Below, in pieces: positions 13,154-15,430 of a stretch of DNA of 15,430 bases. Each line of letters begins with the position of its first letter. The first letter of the stretch is position 1. The notes below the pieces were generated by a model. That model was not told where the DNA came from, ran no database searches, and worked only from the letters and a program-made list of their open reading frames with translations. The stretch spans positions 1 through 15,430 of the forward strand of contig JBEKZI010000069.1 of the NCBI GenBank assembly GCA_049510055.1, in the 5' to 3' direction. Both the position numbers and the translations under genes were made by a program. Source of the DNA: JALHTV01 sp049510055 (GTDB taxonomy: Bacteria; Planctomycetota; Phycisphaerae; SM23-33).

Positions 13154-14479
13154 TCAGGTTTCCCGGCGGGTGATTTCCACGTCCCGGCCGAAGCGGCCAA
13201 GCTGCGGCAGCCACTTGGCCGGGAAGTCGGCCTCCAGGACGGCGATGGTGTCGTCGAAATGGCGGCTGTGGACGCGGGCGTGCTGAGCGATGTACTGCAT
13301 CAGCCGGCCGTTGCCGCAATTGGCCCGCAGCGTGACGCGCACCAGTTGGCCCGCCGCACGCAGGGCGACCTCGGTGGCCAACTCGGCGGCGCCTTGGCCC
13401 GTGACGGCTGAAAGAAACATGGCCGCGGGATACTTGCCCCGCAGGATGGCATAGACCGCCGGGTCGGCAATGCGGTCGATCTTGTTCAGCACCAGCAGTT
13501 GGCGGCCGCGGTCGCAACCCAGTTCCTCCAGCACGCCCCCGACGGCGGCGATCTGGTGATCGACGCGGTGGTGCGAGGCGTCGGCCACGTGGAGAAGCAG
13601 GTCGGCGTGGATGGCCTCCTCCAGCGTGGCGCGGAAGCTGGCCACCAGGTGATGCGGCAAGTTGCGGATGAATCCGACCGTATCCGACAGCAGCAGCGAT
13701 TGGCCGTCGCCGAGGTTCCAGCGGCGGGTCTGGGTGTCCAGCGTGGCGAAGAGTTGATCGGCCACCAGGGCCCCGGCGCCGGTCAGCAGGTTCATCAACG
13801 TGCTCTTGCCGGCATTGGTGTAGCCCACCAGGCAGGCGCGGAAGAGGTCGCCGCGGCTGGCCACCTGGCGGACTTTGCGGCGGTCGATCTCGTCGATGCG
13901 ACTTTTCAGGTGCCCCAGGCGCTTCTGGACCAGCCGGCGGTCGGTCTCAAGCTGTTTTTCGCCCGGGCCTCGCGTGCCGATACCGCCGACGCGCCCCGCG
14001 GCCGTCGTCCCGCCGCCGGCGACGCGCTCCAGGTGGCTCCACATGTGGGCCAGGCGCGGATAGGTGTATTCCAACTGCGCCAGCTCCACCTGGAGGTGGC
14101 TCTCGGCCGTGCGGGCGTGCGCGGCGAAGATGTCCAGGATCAGCTCGCTGCGGTCCAGGACCTTGCAGCGGGCGACCTTTTCCAGGTCGCGGATCTGGGC
14201 GGGGGACAAGTCGTTGTCGAAAATCACCACGTCGGCGTGGTTCTGCTCGACCCGCTCGGCGATCTCCTCCGCCTTGCCCGTGCCCACGTAGTAGGCCGGA
14301 TGAATCGCCCGGCGGCGCACGACCATCTCGTCGACCACGTTCGCCCCGGCCGTGCGGGCCAGACTGCGAAGCTCGCCCGCCGGGTCCGTCGGATCGGCGG
14401 CGCTAGCCGGCATCAGCACGGCCACCAGCAGCGCCCGTTCGGCTACGACGGATAGTTCAGTTCGTTGACCTTCTTGCAT
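13154..14479 (-). CDS. hflX: Ribosome-associated GTPase HflX
   Basis: The 441-residue product is an HflX GTPase, which binds the 50S subunit and splits or rescues stalled ribosomes, notably after heat or antibiotic stress. The N-terminal domain has the HPAYYVGTGKAEEI motif (60-73) and FDNDLSPAQIRDLE (87-100). The linker helix carries GGIGTRGPGEKQLETDRR. The GTPase motifs are G1 GYTNAGKST (219-227), G3 DTVG (266-269) and G4 NKID (332-335). A C-terminal domain of about 70 residues follows, as is common. The ATG at 14479 has GAGG 6 nt upstream and AAGGAGG further up. A TATAAT box at 14508-14513 would give a leader of about 22 nt. No hfq is adjacent, unlike in enterobacteria. Confidence 0.95.
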   Translation of the reverse strand: MQEGQRTELSVVAERALLVAVLMPASAADPTDPAGELRSLARTAGANVVDEMVVRRRAIHPAYYVGTGKAEEIAERVEQNHADVVIFDNDLSPAQIRDLEKVARCKVLDRSELILDIFAAHARTAESHLQVELAQLEYTYPRLAHMWSHLERVAGGGTTAAGRVGGIGTRGPGEKQLETDRRLVQKRLGHLKSRIDEIDRRKVRQVASRGDLFRACLVGYTNAGKSTLMNLLTGAGALVADQLFATLDTQTRRWNLGDGQSLLLSDTVGFIRNLPHHLVASFRATLEEAIHADLLLHVADASHHRVDHQIAAVGGVLEELGCDRGRQLLVLNKIDRIADPAVYAILRGKYPAAMFLSAVTGQGAAELATEVALRAAGQLVRVTLRANCGNGRLMQYIAQHARVHSRHFDDTIAVLEADFPAKWLPQLGRFGRDVEITRRET

Positions 14480-14507
14480 TCGGCGCCTCGAAAGCCTCCT
14501 TCAATGC

Positions 14508-14513
14508 ATTATA
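14508..14513 (-). promoter_or_regulatory. -10 box before hflX
   Basis: A perfect TATAAT on the minus strand (14513-14508), again preceded by TG and without a convincing -35. The start would be about 22 nt before the hflX ATG. It has the same layout as the box before the FliM-like gene. Confidence 0.4.
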
Positions 14514-14532
14514 CAGACATGCCCGTCGCCGG

Positions 14533-15087
14533 CTACCGACGCATGAACGCCCACCGCACCGTCGCCGTCACCGCCCAAGCCGCCGCGCCGGCCAGGGCGA
14601 CCAGACCGAAAATGGACGCCCAGACCCAGACCCTACGAGGCGACGGCAGGAACGCCGCAAAGGCCCATCCGGCCGCCACAAGCAAAGGAATCATGGCCAG
14701 GGCCCCGATAGTCGGCCCACGCCGCCACGGCACCGGCGGTGTGCTGGATCGCCCGGCCCGCCACAGGTGCGCCGCGCCGCTGACTAGCCACAACAGAAAT
14801 ACGTGCCCGCTGAGGAGCCCGCAGATCATCCGCCAGGCTGGGCCGCCGGCGATCCAGTGCAACCCGCCCAGCATGGCCGCCGCCAGCGCCGCACCATCGG
14901 CCACCAGGACCCCCACCGGCGGCAGGCCTCGCCGCCAAAGCCGCCCGGCCACGATCCACACCGCCGTCGCAGCCGCCCCCAGGTACAGGCCCAGACATCG
15001 CGGACACAGCGGCAGCGCGGTTCCGTCGATGGCGAAACACTGCTGCTGCCCGCAGAGATGCGAGAATAGCTCGGCGGCTAGGTCCAT
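14533..15087 (-). CDS. DUF2085-family membrane protein
   Basis: The 184-residue protein, counted from ATG 15087, opens with the DUF2085 signature: His10, Cys12 and Cys17 in HLCGQQQCF, then Cys28 and Cys31 in LPLCPRCLGLYLG. Four or so hydrophobic helices follow, roughly at 33-50, 58-80, 86-108 and 125-175 (two spans), with short basic loops and a basic end. The Cys/His cluster suggests metal or haem binding or a redox role, but the function of the family is not known. A GTG start 24 nt further up is also possible; neither has a clear Shine-Dalgarno site. The gene ends about 54 bp before hflX on the same strand, but hflX appears to have its own -10 box in the gap. Confidence 0.75.
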   Translation of the reverse strand: MDLAAELFSHLCGQQQCFAIDGTALPLCPRCLGLYLGAAATAVWIVAGRLWRRGLPPVGVLVADGAALAAAMLGGLHWIAGGPAWRMICGLLSGHVFLLWLVSGAAHLWRAGRSSTPPVPWRRGPTIGALAMIPLLVAAGWAFAAFLPSPRRVWVWASIFGLVALAGAAAWAVTATVRWAFMRR

Positions 15088-15114
15088 CGTTCGTCGCGCC
15101 CCGCTTGGCACCGG

Positions 15115-15150
15115 CCCGCCGCTGGGCGGGCCTGCCTACCGGTAGGCAGG
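15115..15150. repeat. Adjacent hairpins, including a 20-bp perfect palindrome
   Basis: CCTGCCTACC (15131-15140) is directly followed by its reverse complement (15141-15150). Next to it CCCGCC (15115-15120) pairs with GGCGGG (15125-15130) across a four-base loop. The palindrome touches the TGA of the gene on its right (15151-15153). There is no T-run, so it is not a typical intrinsic terminator. It shares CTGCC/GGCAG words with the repeat at 4483-4529. Confidence 0.6.
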
Positions 15151-15430
15151 TCAAGGCATCTCGGGCCGAAGCTCTTCGATATCCTTCTGTTTCTCCGGCG
15201 GCAGGACCGGCATGGAGGTCGGCTCGTTGGGTTCGGTCAAATCCACCTTCGGAGGCGGAGGAGAAGGCGGCGGCGCTGTCGGCGCCGATGCGGCTGGCGC
15301 CGGCGGCGCTTCGGTCATCGGCGACGGGGGAACCAGCGGTTGAACGGTCACGGCCTCCGTTCCGGCGGGCGGGGCCGGCTGAAGGACCGGCGCGGGCGCC
15401 GCCTCGGCCGATGGCGCGGCCGGCGGAGGA
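15151..15430 (-). CDS. Proline/alanine-rich protein, C-terminal part
   Basis: The frame is open from the right edge to a TGA at 15153-15151, so at least 92 C-terminal residues are coded here; an internal GTG at 15351 is probably not the true start. The sequence is low-complexity, with runs such as PPPSPPPPK and PAPPAG. It ends in a more charged segment, PEKQKDIEELRPEMP. Such tails occur in envelope-spanning (TonB-like) or secreted proteins of this sort of bacterium, but nothing here fixes a function. The codon pattern (G/C at third positions) matches neighbouring genes. The gene's start, and whether it belongs with the DUF2085 gene, lie outside what can be seen. Confidence 0.5.
   Translation of the reverse strand, partial: PPPAAPSAEAAPAPVLQPAPPAGTEAVTVQPLVPPSPMTEAPPAPAASAPTAPPPSPPPPKVDLTEPNEPTSMPVLPPEKQKDIEELRPEMP

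Noticed and set aside
1..15430. CRISPR arrays, insertion sequences or phage genes
   Set aside because: No regularly spaced repeats, transposase, integrase, capsid or terminase motifs were seen on either strand.

Overview
The window reads as chromosomal DNA of a Gram-negative, high-G+C bacterium, most likely a planctomycete of the Phycisphaerae type. This is an inference from several things together: a PEP-CTERM surface protein, a Kdo transferase (so an LPS-type outer membrane), a RACo-like corrinoid activator, a FliM-type protein and G+C-rich codon use. No rRNA or other decisive taxonomic marker is present. No CRISPR array, transposase or integrase was seen.

Region 1 (1-3842). The 3' end of gatB enters from the left edge. 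Behind it lie two minus-strand genes for exported proteins: a clan-A-like glycoside hydrolase and a PEP-CTERM surface protein. The latter has its own sigma70-like promoter, a long structured leader and a clear intrinsic terminator. A decayed second copy of the gatB 3' end (3676-3730) lies just before a minus-strand tRNA-Gln(CUG). The two exported-protein genes and an A+T-rich stretch are thus bracketed by two gatB tails, which suggests an inserted or duplicated segment. GatB belongs to the amidotransferase that makes Gln-tRNA(Gln), so the tRNA neighbour is functionally apt.

Region 2 (3843-9018). A small PilZ (c-di-GMP receptor) gene is divergent from a RACo-type ferredoxin/ASKHA ATPase, with a palindrome-rich repeat between them. 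The RACo gene converges on a minus-strand pair, waaA then proB (Kdo transfer and the first step of proline synthesis).

Region 3 (8979-10808). A 96-bp divergent spacer carries two good sigma70-like promoters whose -10 boxes lie only 7-10 nt from the start codons of waaA and a HIT-family gene. Both messages may therefore be leaderless or nearly so. The HIT gene overlaps a dGTPase gene by ATGA, forming a two-gene nucleotide-metabolism operon.

Region 4 (10795-15430). A minus-strand series runs from the right edge: the C-terminus of a Pro/Ala-rich protein, a DUF2085 membrane protein, hflX, a FliM-like protein without the CheY-binding N-terminus, a one-TM protein of unknown function, and lemA. The last two overlap by one base. 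The lemA 3' end overlaps the dgt 3' end by 14 bp tail to tail. Separate TATAAT boxes stand before hflX and before the FliM-like gene, so this series is probably several transcription units. Most of the window is housekeeping. The less ordinary parts are the gatB-tail-bracketed segment, the structured PEP-CTERM leader, the divergent leaderless promoters, and the FliM-like/unknown/LemA cluster.
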